Assembly (NCBI GenBank): GCA_002403375.1
Contig: DHHQ01000026.1
Location: forward strand, 69,636-133,635
DNA: 64,000 nt
DNA from: Thiobacillus denitrificans
GTDB taxonomy: Bacteria > Pseudomonadota > Gammaproteobacteria > Burkholderiales > Thiobacillaceae
Direction of reading: 5' to 3'
Shown here: positions 18,201 to 25,594 of the stretch, piece after piece
Layout: each line of letters opens with the position of its first letter
Numbering within the stretch: position 1 is the first letter of the stretch
Position numbers and translations under genes: made by a program
The notes under the pieces: generated by a model
What the model was told of the DNA's origin: nothing
Database searches by the model: none
The model's input: the letters and a program-made list of their open reading frames with translations, nothing else

Positions 18201-19019
18201 CGCGTCGCACGCGAAGCCGAACAGCTGGCCGACGCGCGGCTCGATGTCGGCCAGCTGTTCGTGGAACTGCTCCTCCAGCTTGTTGGCCTCGGACGAGGTG
18301 GCGAGCCAGTCCTCGAAACCCCGCTCGTCGACCAGCTCCAGCCCGCCCTCGACGGTGTCGCGGGTGGCCCGGGTCTGCACTGGTCGCGCCTGCTTGAGCG
18401 CATCGAGCACCTGCTGCACGAAGCGCCCCTGGATGGCAGCGCTGTGGCGGGAGAATTCGTGAGCCGCGTCCAGCAGGCCGCTGTGCTCGGCGATGCCGGA
18501 GGCGTGCAGTGCCGCCGCATGCAGCCTGTCCCCCAGCATGCGCATCATCTGGTCCTGCACCTGCTGCAGCGCTTCCCCCAGCAGGGTGGTGGCGGTCTCC
18601 CGCAGATGGGGGTGGGCGTCGGAGGCGGGGAGGGCGGCGAGCTTCTGGCGGTGGCCGCTCATGCGCAGCTTCTGCAGCGCCCGCAGGGCGTCGACCGGCT
18701 GGCGGGCGAACGAGACACCGATCCCCTGCGGGCTCAGGCGCTTGAGCTGCGCCGGCACGCGGAAGGTCTGCGTGGCGCCGGCCGACGCCGGGGTGAAGAC
18801 GATTTCCACCTCGGCGTCGGCGCGCCTGGCCAGCGAAGCGATCGCCGCTTCGGGGCTGGTGAATCTGAGGAACAGGCCGCCCAGGCAGAAGTCGCGGATT
18901 TCGCAGGCGATTTCGGCGTGCCCGGGCTGGGTGATGATGGCCGGCTGCGACACCGGGAAGCGTCTGTCGCGGCGCATCTCCTGCGCCGCCTGCTGATTGT
19001 CTGTCGCTTTAGCCGTCAT
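15225..19019 (-). CDS. Large PilZ-DUF1631-GGDEF-EAL protein with degenerate catalytic domains
   Basis: A 1264-residue cytoplasmic multidomain protein. An N-terminal PilZ domain has RRDRR (R16-R20, RxxxR) and DFCLGG (43-48), close to the c-di-GMP-binding D/NxSxxG. A long helical DUF1631 region covers about 130-800 with an Ala/Pro-rich linker. A GGDEF-like domain starts near HDAATGLANRKTF (about 836), but the GGDEF motif is replaced by AGESGITF. The EAL-like domain (about 1010-1264) has EVLLH for EALLR, SVKLAG for SVNLS, and AGFVED for AEGVET. Both enzymatic sites therefore look inactive, suggesting a c-di-GMP receptor or scaffold. ATG 19019 is chosen because the upstream extension crosses the divergent aroG leader. 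Confidence 0.85.
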   Translation of the reverse strand: MTAKATDNQQAAQEMRRDRRFPVSQPAIITQPGHAEIACEIRDFCLGGLFLRFTSPEAAIASLARRADAEVEIVFTPASAGATQTFRVPAQLKRLSPQGIGVSFARQPVDALRALQKLRMSGHRQKLAALPASDAHPHLRETATTLLGEALQQVQDQMMRMLGDRLHAAALHASGIAEHSGLLDAAHEFSRHSAAIQGRFVQQVLDALKQARPVQTRATRDTVEGGLELVDERGFEDWLATSSEANKLEEQFHEQLADIEPRVGQLFGFACDASSNPFGPAVIGHAYRSALQDVPVTPRARQVAYAALRDVLSDQLAPLYAELLALLPVSHVEDQKPQPAATVQPQHSQPHAPQPAEAPSAPAQTERAAQADGAAAAPAAAQQGPLGRLAGSLLDFFRGQSPASPAANAAAGGGAPAAPGGAAGPAAATGTPAAAATRPMTANPPGIAHSPVLQRLAAAGALPPAVTREMSRSVDMFGALFDAMHAEKSVSDGMRPFFQQLETSLVKLAMADPQFLGSPTHPAHRVLNTLDRLSMVAGDDGRIGDARLLRLMNRWTDRINAEADKNPGVFEEARTQLERVVKPLLNERAARVFRLQEMCEGRQRTEVAKQRILRELLARLDDRPVPNAVIELLNGGWRNVLLMAEMRHGPDSDEVRDAWGVLRQLCEWLDPQQATAASAGEVQTLLQRIDLALTQVCADKFAQDRIVDQLGTALLDEDKSQHPHTPVAARLNDAAGEPLSEAQDTLVERLRVGDWLQFKSLDTPLNLVWIGDQPPVYVFANYRGIKKLDLRRHDLLQSLEDGAAQWTEDLELPLMDRSYSAMIQKMQRDLLWQASHDAATGLANRKTFFRAIRRNWLRSEATDGGYAVGVIQFDFSTPAGEPAGAEVRTAILCEFARTLPAQLPPHALLARAGESGITFWVEAADGAAAQTQAEALLQALVAQPREVGGAHYRVEAAAGLMWARDCLSPEAYYDNANAACARARESGVPVVQYGNAADNGVLALAEWAHELTAILAGNQLSLNCQPVVAATDVLRSPLYYEVLLHPTAGSERSLDTRDLIAVAERLQRVTEVDRWVVRTVLQWMRANADAVSRLGGLSVKLAGQTVANPLFLKFLLAELARGDVPGDKLIFEISEAAVVDGHAQAQLFMRQLQRHGCRFTLDEFGVGSSSYTRLKSMKLDYLKIDRALTRELGTSLIDEALVRSILETGSFLGIRTVAGFVEDAGSLAKLRELGVDCVQGHYIGEPQPLARLGLAAAEPAIAAV

Positions 19020-19075
19020 TTCCACACTGTTCCCCTTGGCCGTTCCGGTTGTTTTCGTGGCCAGTCCCGCGACGC

Positions 19076-19105
19076 TTGGCGGGATCTGCCCGGTTTTGGT
19101 AGACT
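19076..19105 (+). promoter_or_regulatory. Candidate promoter of the aroG leader
   Basis: TTGGCG (19076-19081) and TAGACT (19100-19105) are separated by 18 bp and lie just before the leader peptide start at 19113. The -10 end is only 8 bp from that ATG, so the transcript would have almost no 5' leader; a start further upstream is also possible. Confidence 0.35.
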
Positions 19106-19112
19106 CGAATGC

Positions 19113-19181
19113 ATGATTCGTGCCGCCCTGTTCTTCTTCAGCCGCTTTTATCCCACGCCGCAGGCGGTCGGGAGGCGCTGA
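19113..19181 (+). CDS. Phenylalanine-rich leader peptide of aroG
   Basis: A 22-codon open frame that ends 22 bp before a strong terminator and 94 bp before aroG. It contains the stretch FFFSRFYP: three consecutive Phe codons (all TTC), then another Phe and a Tyr. Clustered codons for the pathway end product are the hallmark of transcription attenuation, as in the E. coli pheA leader. Ribosome stalling at these codons when Phe-tRNA is scarce would favour read-through into aroG. The start ATG has no strong Shine-Dalgarno, which leaves some doubt, but codon content and position are convincing. Confidence 0.8.
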   Translation: MIRAALFFFSRFYPTPQAVGRR

Positions 19182-19232
19182 GACGAACAGCACGGCCTTC
19201 ACGAAACCGCCAGCCTGCTGGCGGTTTTTTTG
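19161..19232 (+). promoter_or_regulatory. Attenuator (terminator with competing antiterminator) upstream of aroG
   Basis: AAACCGCCAGC (19204-19214) pairs perfectly with GCTGGCGGTTT (19217-19227), closed by a 2-nt loop and followed by a T run to about 19231: a strong intrinsic terminator located before, not after, the gene. GGCGGT at 19163-19168, inside the leader peptide, can pair with ACCGCC at 19206-19211 and would break the terminator. Mutually exclusive folding behind a Phe-rich leader peptide is the standard design of an amino-acid attenuator. Confidence 0.8.
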
Positions 19233-19275
19233 TTCCAGCCGCAGCGGGTCCACCACAAACGAACGGAGCCTGAAC

Positions 19276-20352
19276 ATGTCTGCCACCCGAACCGACGACA
19301 CCCGCATCGAGCAAAGCGGCGAACTGCTCGCCCCGATGCAGATCATGCGCGAGCTGCGCGCCAGCGAGGCCGTGCACCAGCACGTGGCGCACGCGCGCGG
19401 GACGATCCACGACGTGCTGCGCGGCGCCGACGACCGCATGTTCGTCGTCGTCGGCCCGTGCTCGATCCACGACCCGGACGCGGCGCTCGACTATGCGCGC
19501 AAATTGAAGCCGCTGGCCGACGAGCTGGCGCACGACCTGATCATCGTGATGCGGGTCTACTTCGAGAAGCCGCGCACCACCGTCGGCTGGAAGGGGCTGA
19601 TCAACGACCCGCACCTCGACGAGAGCTTCGACATCAACGAGGGCCTGCGGCTCGCGCGCAAGCTGCTGCTGGAGATCAACGAAATCGGCCTGCCCTGCGC
19701 GACCGAGTTCCTCGACCTGATTTCGCCGCAGTACATCGCCGACCTGGTGAGCTGGGGCGCGATCGGCGCGCGTACCACCGAGTCGCAGTCGCATCGCCAG
19801 CTGGCCTCGGGGCTGTCGTGCCCGGTCGGCTTCAAGAACGGCACCGACGGCAGCCTGAGGATCGCGGTCGACGCGATCAAGGCCGCGGCGGCGCGCCACC
19901 ACTTCATCTCGATCACCAAGTCGGGCCACGTCGGCGTGTTCAGCACCTCCGGCAACGAAGACACCCACGTCATCCTGCGCGGCGGCAAGGCGCCCAATTA
20001 CGACGCCGCGAGCGTCAGCCTCGCGTGCGGCGAACTGGCGGCGGCGGGCTTGCGGCAGCAGCTGATGATCGACTTCTCGCACGCCAACTCGAGCAAGCAG
20101 TACCAGCGCCAGGTCGACGTCGCCGCCGACGTCGCGGCGCAGGTCGCGGGCGGCGACACCCGCATCATCGGCGCGATGATCGAGAGCCACATCAATCCCG
20201 GGCGCCAGGACCTGGTGCCGGGGCAGCCGCTGGAGTACGCCAAGTCGATCACCGACGCGTGCATCGGCTGGGACGACACCGTCCCGGTCCTGCACATGCT
20301 GGCCGATGCGGTGAAAAAACGCCGCCTGACCGCGCCTGCGGATGAGGAATGA
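19276..20352 (+). CDS. aroG: 3-deoxy-7-phosphoheptulonate (DAHP) synthase, class I
   Basis: First enzyme of the shikimate pathway: condenses phosphoenolpyruvate and erythrose 4-phosphate. The 358-residue protein has the E. coli AroFGH length. Motifs seen are VVGPCSIHDPDAALDYA, EKPRTTVGWKGLINDP (PEP/E4P binding), GARTTESQSHRQLASGL, and GFKNGTDGS. ATG 19276 fits the usual N-terminus. The Phe-rich leader and attenuator upstream suggest that this is the phenylalanine-responsive isoenzyme; feedback sensitivity of the enzyme itself cannot be read by eye. Confidence 0.96.
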   Translation: MSATRTDDTRIEQSGELLAPMQIMRELRASEAVHQHVAHARGTIHDVLRGADDRMFVVVGPCSIHDPDAALDYARKLKPLADELAHDLIIVMRVYFEKPRTTVGWKGLINDPHLDESFDINEGLRLARKLLLEINEIGLPCATEFLDLISPQYIADLVSWGAIGARTTESQSHRQLASGLSCPVGFKNGTDGSLRIAVDAIKAAAARHHFISITKSGHVGVFSTSGNEDTHVILRGGKAPNYDAASVSLACGELAAAGLRQQLMIDFSHANSSKQYQRQVDVAADVAAQVAGGDTRIIGAMIESHINPGRQDLVPGQPLEYAKSITDACIGWDDTVPVLHMLADAVKKRRLTAPADEE

Positions 20353-20378
20353 GCCGCCTTCCGCGGTAGAATGTCGAC

Positions 20379-20474
20379 GGCGGGCCTCCCCGCATGGCAG
20401 CCCCGCGAACCTGGTCAGGTCCGGAAGGAAGCAGCCATAGCGGATCGTTACCAGTGCCGGGGTCAAGGCTCGCC
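20379..20474 (+). ncRNA. ffs: Signal recognition particle RNA (4.5S, small bacterial type)
   Basis: The universally conserved SRP domain IV core is present: GGTCAGGTCCGGAAGGAAGC (from about 20413) with GCAGCC following, then the returning strand with CCAGTGCCGGGGTCAAG. The ends GGCGGGCCT and AAGGCTCGCC pair to form the closing helix, giving an RNA of about 96 nt. A T run follows at 20478. It sits between aroG and dnaX; ffs next to dnaX is common in proteobacteria. The RNA binds Ffh and targets membrane proteins co-translationally. Confidence 0.96.
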
Positions 20475-20481
20475 ACTTTTT

Positions 20482-20587
20482 CCAGGATTCAGGGGCCAGG
20501 ATTCAGGGGGCAGGGAGTCGCTGCAAAGGCCGCTCGGCCCAGCGCATGACGGGTTTCCCTGAACCCTGAATCCTGACCCCTAGCCCC
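20482..20587. repeat. Dispersed inverted-repeat element with CAGGATTCAGGGG units, copy 1
   Basis: The left arm (20482-20515) holds two tandem CCAGGATTCAGGGG units; the right arm (20555-20587) holds the reverse complement (CCCTGAATCCTGACCCCT). About 40 bp separates them. The same unit recurs with the same arrangement at 47289-47415. It carries no gene. It lies between ffs and dnaX and could fold into a large hairpin in RNA or DNA. Confidence 0.85.
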
Positions 20588-20594
20588 TACGCAC

Positions 20595-22331
20595 ATGACT
20601 GACCTCTTCGGCGATTCCGCTTCCCCCGCAGTTGCGCTGGCGCGCAAATGGCGGCCGCGCGCCTTCGCCGACCTCAGGGGGCAGGAGCACGTGGTGCAGG
20701 CGCTCTCCAACGCGCTGACCCAGGGACGGCTGCATCACGCCTACCTGCTGACCGGCACGCGCGGCGTCGGCAAGACCACGCTGGCGCGCATCCTCGCCAA
20801 GTGCCTCAATTGCGAGACCGGCGTCACCGCGACGCCGTGCGGCACCTGCTCGGCGTGCACGCAGATCGACGCCGGCCGCTTCGTCGACCTGCTCGAGCTC
20901 GACGCGGCGTCGAACACCGGCGTCGACAACATGCGCGAGGTCCTCGACAACGCGCAGTACGCGCCGACGGTAGGCCGCTACAAGGTCTACATCATCGACG
21001 AAGTGCACATGCTGTCGAAGCCGGCGTTCAACTCCATGCTGAAGACGCTGGAAGAGCCGCCCGCGCATGTGAAGTTCATCCTCGCCACCACCGACCCGCA
21101 GAAGATCCCGGTCACCGTCCTTTCGCGCTGCCTGCAGTTCAACCTCAAGCCGATGACGCCCACGCTCGTCGCGCAGCACCTCGCCGACGTGCTGGCGCAG
21201 GAGAAGGTCGACGCCGAGCCCGCCGCATTGAGCCTGCTCGCGCGCGCCGCCGCCGGCAGCATGCGCGACGCGCTGTCGCTGACCGACCAGGCGATCGCCT
21301 ACGGCGGCGGGCGCATCGAGGCGGCTGGCGTCGAGGCCATGCTCGGCACAGTGCGGCGCGACTATCTGTTCGACCTGCTCGACGCGCTCGCCGCGAACGA
21401 CGGCGATGCGCTGCTGAACCAGGCAAGGCAGCTCGCCGAGCGCGGTATCGCCTTCGACGCCGCGCTGCAGGATCTCGGCAACCTGCTGACCCAGCTCGCC
21501 CTGCTGCTGCACGCGTCTCACGCGGTCGACGCCGGCGTCGACGCCGAGCGCATGCAGGCCGCGGCCTCGCAGCTCGACGCCGAGACGGTCCAGCTCTATT
21601 ACCAGATCGCGCTGAACGGCCGCCGCGACCTGCCGTACGCGCCGGACGAGTTTTCCGGCTTCTGCATGACGCTGCTGCGCATGCTCGCCTTCTCCCCCGG
21701 GGCCGGCGGCGGCACCCCGCGAGCCACGCCGGCGGCGCGGCCGGCGCCGGTTCCGCGGGCCGAACCGTCACCGCGCACTGCCGCAGCGGCGGCGCCCGGC
21801 GTGCCGCCGGCAGCCGTCGTCGCACCGCGTGCCGAGGCCGCGGCGCCCGTGGCCGAGCCGGAACCCGCGCCTGAACCCGAACCCGGCCCCGCGCCGAGTG
21901 CGCCCGTCGCACCCCTGACGGCGAGCGAGCCTGCGCCGCGCGGAGACTGGGACTGGCTCGCCGTCGTCGCCGCCCTGCGCCTGGGCGGCATGGCCAAGAT
22001 GCTGGCCGACCACTGCGAGCTGGTGGCACAGACCGGCGACGGCGTGACGCTGCGGGTCGGCGAGGCGCACAAGCACCTGCTCGACCGGGCCTACCAGGAC
22101 CGGCTGGTGGGCGCGCTGCGCGACCGCTACGGCGCGACGCTCGACGTGCGCTTCGAGGTCGGCGCCGCCGCCGAGCGGACGCCGCAGCAGGTGCGCACCC
22201 GCATCAAGGAAGCGCGGCAGGCCGAGGCCGTGGCCGCGATCGAATCGGATCCCTTCGTGCGCGAGCTGGTCGAGCACTTCGGCGGCCAGGTCGACGCCAC
22301 TTCGATACAACCCATAGGAGAACACCCATGA
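20595..22331 (+). CDS. dnaX: DNA polymerase III subunits tau/gamma
   Basis: Clamp-loader ATPase, 578 residues. The N-terminal AAA+ module shows LARKWRPRAFADLRGQEHV, Walker A GTRGVGKTTLARILAKCLNC, the zinc-binding CGTCSAC, Walker B IIDEVHML, and sensor 1 ILATTDPQKIPVTVLSRC. A long Ala/Pro/Glu linker (about residues 370-450) precedes the C-terminal tau domain that contacts polymerase and helicase. I see no A-rich slippery sequence in the linker, so a separate gamma product by frameshifting is unlikely by that route. The stop overlaps the ebfC start (ATGA), an operon with ebfC and recR. Confidence 0.96.
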   Translation: MTDLFGDSASPAVALARKWRPRAFADLRGQEHVVQALSNALTQGRLHHAYLLTGTRGVGKTTLARILAKCLNCETGVTATPCGTCSACTQIDAGRFVDLLELDAASNTGVDNMREVLDNAQYAPTVGRYKVYIIDEVHMLSKPAFNSMLKTLEEPPAHVKFILATTDPQKIPVTVLSRCLQFNLKPMTPTLVAQHLADVLAQEKVDAEPAALSLLARAAAGSMRDALSLTDQAIAYGGGRIEAAGVEAMLGTVRRDYLFDLLDALAANDGDALLNQARQLAERGIAFDAALQDLGNLLTQLALLLHASHAVDAGVDAERMQAAASQLDAETVQLYYQIALNGRRDLPYAPDEFSGFCMTLLRMLAFSPGAGGGTPRATPAARPAPVPRAEPSPRTAAAAAPGVPPAAVVAPRAEAAAPVAEPEPAPEPEPGPAPSAPVAPLTASEPAPRGDWDWLAVVAALRLGGMAKMLADHCELVAQTGDGVTLRVGEAHKHLLDRAYQDRLVGALRDRYGATLDVRFEVGAAAERTPQQVRTRIKEARQAEAVAAIESDPFVRELVEHFGGQVDATSIQPIGEHP

Positions 22332-22654
22332 TCAAGGGCGGCATCGGCAACATGATGAAGCAGGTCCAGCAGATGCAGGAGAACATGGCCAAGATGCAGG
22401 CCAAGCTGGCCGAAATCGAGATCGAGGGCGCCAGCGGCGCCGGCATGGTCAAGGTCGTGATGACGTGCAAGTACGACGTGCGTCGTGTCACCATCGATCC
22501 CAGCCTGATGGGCGACGACAAGGAGATGCTCGAGGACCTGGTCGCCGCCGCCGTGAACGACGCGGTGCGCAAGGTCGAATCCACCGTGCAGGAGAAGATG
22601 GGCAGCGTGACAGCGAACCTGCCGATCCCGCCCGGGATGAAGCTGCCGTTCTGA
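22328..22654 (+). CDS. Nucleoid-associated protein, YbaB/EbfC family
   Basis: A 108-residue DNA-binding protein. The N-terminal helix MMKQVQQMQENMAKMQAKLA and the following EIEIEGASGAGMVKVVMTCKYDVRRVTIDPSLM are the YbaB/EbfC signature. It is an alpha-beta dimer that coats DNA. The dnaX-ybaB-recR order is widely conserved and is seen here with a 4-bp overlap to dnaX and 16 bp to recR. A GGAG Shine-Dalgarno lies about 10 nt upstream. Confidence 0.95.
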   Translation: MIKGGIGNMMKQVQQMQENMAKMQAKLAEIEIEGASGAGMVKVVMTCKYDVRRVTIDPSLMGDDKEMLEDLVAAAVNDAVRKVESTVQEKMGSVTANLPIPPGMKLPF

Positions 22655-22670
22655 GCGGCTGGGCTTTCCC

Positions 22671-23264
22671 GTGCAACCTGCCGCGCTGGAAAACCTGATC
22701 AGCGCCCTGCGCGTGCTGCCCGGGGTCGGCCCCAAGTCGGCCGCGCGCATGGCCTATCACCTGCTGCAGCGCGACCGCCGCGGTGCCGAGCAGCTCGCAG
22801 GCGCGCTGCACCATGCGCTGACCCGTCTTCACCACTGCCGCCTGTGCAACAATTTTTCCGAGGCGGAAGTGTGCGAGGTGTGCGCCAGCCCGAAGCGCGA
22901 CAGGCGCCTGCTGGCGGTGGTCGAGATGCCGGCCGACTTCAACATGATGGAGGCGACGCAAAGCTACGCCGGCCTCTACTTCGTGCTGATGGGGCGCTTG
23001 AGCCCGCTCGACGGCATCGGCCCGCGCGAGATCCATCTCGACCGCCTGATCAACCGCGCGACGGACGGCACGGTGGAGGAGGTGATCCTCGCGACCAATT
23101 TCACGCCGGAAGGCGAGGCGACCGCGCACACCATCGGCGAACTGCTGAAGGCGCGCGGCCTGGAAGTCAGCCGGCTGGCGCGTGGCGTGCCGGTCGGCGG
23201 CGAACTCGAATACGTCGACAGCGGCACGCTGGCGCAGGCCGTGCGCGACCGGCGTGCTGTTTGA
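22671..23264 (+). CDS. recR: Recombination mediator RecR
   Basis: A 197-residue protein that acts with RecF and RecO to load RecA at gaps. Features in order: helix-hairpin-helix (LPGVGPKSAARMAYHLL), a four-cysteine zinc finger (CRLCNNFSEAEVCEVC), and a Toprim domain (LLAVVEMPADFNMMEATQ and later EEVILATNFTPEGEATAHTI). The start is GTG at 22671, chosen because it gives the usual N-terminus and length; no ATG fits. Confidence 0.95.
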   Translation: MQPAALENLISALRVLPGVGPKSAARMAYHLLQRDRRGAEQLAGALHHALTRLHHCRLCNNFSEAEVCEVCASPKRDRRLLAVVEMPADFNMMEATQSYAGLYFVLMGRLSPLDGIGPREIHLDRLINRATDGTVEEVILATNFTPEGEATAHTIGELLKARGLEVSRLARGVPVGGELEYVDSGTLAQAVRDRRAV

Positions 23265-23321
23265 TGACGGCGCCCGCGGTGCCGTCCAACGAACGACCCA
23301 TACACGATATCGGATGACATC

Positions 23322-24692
23322 ATGGAACTGACCGCACTCACCGCCCTCTCCCCCCTCGACGGCCGCTACGGCAGCAAGACCGCAGGCCTGCGCGACTTCT
23401 TCAGCGAATACGCGCTCGTCAAGTACCGCGTCATCGTCGAGATCGAGTGGCTCAAGGCGCTGGCGGCCGAGCCTGCGATCACCGAGGTGCCGGCGTTCTC
23501 CGAAGAGGCCGTCGCGCTGCTCGACGGCATCGCCGACCACTTTTCGGTGGCCGACGCCGAGCGCGTGAAGGCGATCGAGGCGACCACCAACCACGACGTC
23601 AAGGCGGTCGAGTACTTCCTCAAGGAGAAGACGAAGGCGAACGCCGAGATCGCCGCGGTCTCCGAGTTCATCCACTTCGCGTGTACTTCCGAGGACATCA
23701 ACAACCTGTCGCACGCGCTGATGCTCAAGGGCGCGCGCGACGGCGTGCTGCTGCCGGCGCTCGAGAAGATCATCGCGCGCCTGACCGAACTCGCGCACGA
23801 ACTCGCGGACCTGCCGATGCTGTCGCGCACCCACGGCCAGCCGGCGTCGCCGACCACGGTCGGCAAGGAGCTCGCCAACGTCGTCTACCGCCTGCGCCGC
23901 GCCTACATCGCGATCGGCGACGTCGACCTGATGGGCAAGATCAACGGTGCGGTCGGCAACTACAACGCGCACCTGTCGGCCTATCCCGAGCTCGACTGGG
24001 AAGGGTTCGCGCGCGCGTTCGTCGCCGGGCTCGGGCTCGCCTTCAACCCCTATACCATCCAGATCGAGCCGCACGACGCGATGGCCGAGCTGTACGACGC
24101 GATCGCGCGCGCCAACACCATCCTTATCGACCTCGACCGCGACGTCTGGGGCTACATCTCGGTCGGCTACTTCAAGCAGAAGGTGAAGGCGGGCGAGGTC
24201 GGATCCAGCACCATGCCGCACAAGGTCAATCCGATCGATTTCGAGAACAGCGAAGGCAACCTCGGGCTGGCCAACGCGGTGCTGCGCCACTTGGCCGAGA
24301 AGCTGCCGGTTTCGCGCTGGCAGCGCGACCTCACCGACTCGACCGTGTTGAGGAACATGGGCGTCGGCTTCGGCTACAGCCTGCTCGCCTACGAGTCCTG
24401 CCTGCGGGGCTTGGGCAAGCTCGAGGCCAACCCGGCTGCGCTCGCCGCCGACCTCGACGCCAACTGGGAAGTGCTCGCCGAGCCGATCCAGACCGTGATG
24501 CGCCGCTACGGCGTGGCCAACCCCTACGAGCAGCTCAAGGAGCTCACGCGCGGCAAGGGCGGCATGACGCGCGAGACGCTGCACGCCTTCATCGACGGGC
24601 TGGCGATTCCGGACGCCGAGAAGGCGCGGCTGAAGGCGATGACGCCGGCGACCTACACCGGCCGCGCGGCCGATCTCGCCCGGCAGATCTGA
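23322..24692 (+). CDS. purB: Adenylosuccinate lyase
   Basis: A 456-residue enzyme of purine synthesis that releases fumarate from SAICAR and from adenylosuccinate. It shows LTALSPLDGRYGSKT at the N-terminus, the active-site loop GSSTMPHKVNPIDFENSEGN of the aspartase/fumarase superfamily, and SRTHGQPASPTTVGKE. Length matches E. coli PurB. It is followed 23 bp later by the thioredoxin-like ybbN gene on the same strand. Confidence 0.96.
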   Translation: MELTALTALSPLDGRYGSKTAGLRDFFSEYALVKYRVIVEIEWLKALAAEPAITEVPAFSEEAVALLDGIADHFSVADAERVKAIEATTNHDVKAVEYFLKEKTKANAEIAAVSEFIHFACTSEDINNLSHALMLKGARDGVLLPALEKIIARLTELAHELADLPMLSRTHGQPASPTTVGKELANVVYRLRRAYIAIGDVDLMGKINGAVGNYNAHLSAYPELDWEGFARAFVAGLGLAFNPYTIQIEPHDAMAELYDAIARANTILIDLDRDVWGYISVGYFKQKVKAGEVGSSTMPHKVNPIDFENSEGNLGLANAVLRHLAEKLPVSRWQRDLTDSTVLRNMGVGFGYSLLAYESCLRGLGKLEANPAALAADLDANWEVLAEPIQTVMRRYGVANPYEQLKELTRGKGGMTRETLHAFIDGLAIPDAEKARLKAMTPATYTGRAADLARQI

Positions 24693-24715
24693 TCGTTTCC
24701 AGGGAGCCCCCGCGC

Positions 24716-25558
24716 ATGTCCGAACACGCCCTCGACGTCGGCCTCGCCGACTTTGCGCAGCACGTCCTCGAGGAGTCGAAGCGCCGCCCGGTGGTGGTCG
24801 ACTTCTGGGCGCCGTGGTGCGGCCCGTGCAAGTCTCTCAAGCCCATCCTCGAGAAGCTCGCCGCCGAATACGGCGGCAAGTTCCTGCTCGCCAAGATCAA
24901 TTCGGACGAGAACCAGGAACTCGCTGCCCGCTATGGCGTGCGGGGGATCCCCAGCGTGAAGGCCTTCATCGGCGGCGAGCCCGTCGACGAGTTCTCCGGC
25001 GCGCTGCCCGAGCCCGAGGTGCGCGCGTTTCTCGATCGCCTCATTCCGAGCCCTGCCGACGAATTGCGCCAGCAGGCGGACGCCGCGCGCATGGCCGGAG
25101 ACCTTGCTGGGGCGCTGGAACTGCTCGCCGAGGCCTCGCGGCTGGACCCCGGCCACATCGGCGTGCGCCTCGACGCCGCCGAAGTCATGCTGGATCTGGG
25201 CGAGGCCGACGAGGCGACGCGCCTGGTCGGCAGCGTGCCGGACGACGCCGACCCGCGCGTGGCGCAGCTGAAGGCGCGCCTGCAGTTCATGGGGGCGGCC
25301 GGCGAGGACGAGGCGGCGCTGGCCGCGCGGGTGGAAGCGAACGCCGACGACCTGGACGCGCGCCTGAAGCTCGCCAACCTGCTGGTTGCCGCCGGGCGCT
25401 ACGAGGCGGGCATGGACCAGCTGCTCGAGATCGTCCGTCGCGACCGCAGCTTCGGCGACGACATCGGCCGCAAGACCTTGCTGTCGGTGTTCAACCTGCT
25501 GGGCGGCGGCGAAGTGGTGAGCCGCTACCGGCGCATGCTGGCGAGCGCGCTCAACTGA
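24716..25558 (+). CDS. Thioredoxin-TPR co-chaperone (YbbN/CnoX-like)
   Basis: A 280-residue protein with an N-terminal thioredoxin domain (about residues 5-110) followed by TPR repeats (about 120-280). Unlike E. coli YbbN it keeps the redox motif WCGPC in VVDFWAPWCGPCKSLKPIL, so it may be redox active. The cis-Pro loop GVRGIPSVKAFIGG is also present. The family protects substrates from over-oxidation and hands them to chaperones. ATG 24716 has a GGGAG upstream. It lies downstream of purB and converges on a lipoprotein cytochrome gene. Confidence 0.88.
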   Translation: MSEHALDVGLADFAQHVLEESKRRPVVVDFWAPWCGPCKSLKPILEKLAAEYGGKFLLAKINSDENQELAARYGVRGIPSVKAFIGGEPVDEFSGALPEPEVRAFLDRLIPSPADELRQQADAARMAGDLAGALELLAEASRLDPGHIGVRLDAAEVMLDLGEADEATRLVGSVPDDADPRVAQLKARLQFMGAAGEDEAALAARVEANADDLDARLKLANLLVAAGRYEAGMDQLLEIVRRDRSFGDDIGRKTLLSVFNLLGGGEVVSRYRRMLASALN

Positions 25559-25563
25559 TCCGT

Positions 25564-25587
25564 GCGTTCATGCGGATGCATGAACGC
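25564..25587. terminator. Perfect hairpin between convergent genes
   Basis: GCGTTCATGC (25564-25573), loop GGAT and GCATGAACGC (25578-25587) form a perfect 10-bp stem in the 36-bp gap between ybbN and the cytochrome gene. There is no T run, so intrinsic termination is uncertain; it may act in both directions or stabilise 3' ends. Confidence 0.5.
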
Positions 25588-25594
25588 TGTCGCC

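Noticed and set aside
15297..19181. 1294-codon plus-strand open frame over the DUF1631 gene
   Set aside because: Shadow of the minus-strand PilZ-DUF1631-GGDEF-EAL gene. Only its last 22 codons (19113-19181) are kept, as the aroG leader peptide.
18990..19439. N-terminal extension of the PilZ-DUF1631 protein to 19439
   Set aside because: It would cross the aroG leader, attenuator and start; the PilZ domain begins properly from ATG 19019.
20760..22331. Programmed frameshift in dnaX
   Set aside because: No A-rich slippery heptamer with a following stop in the -1 frame is visible in the linker; the gene is GC-rich throughout.
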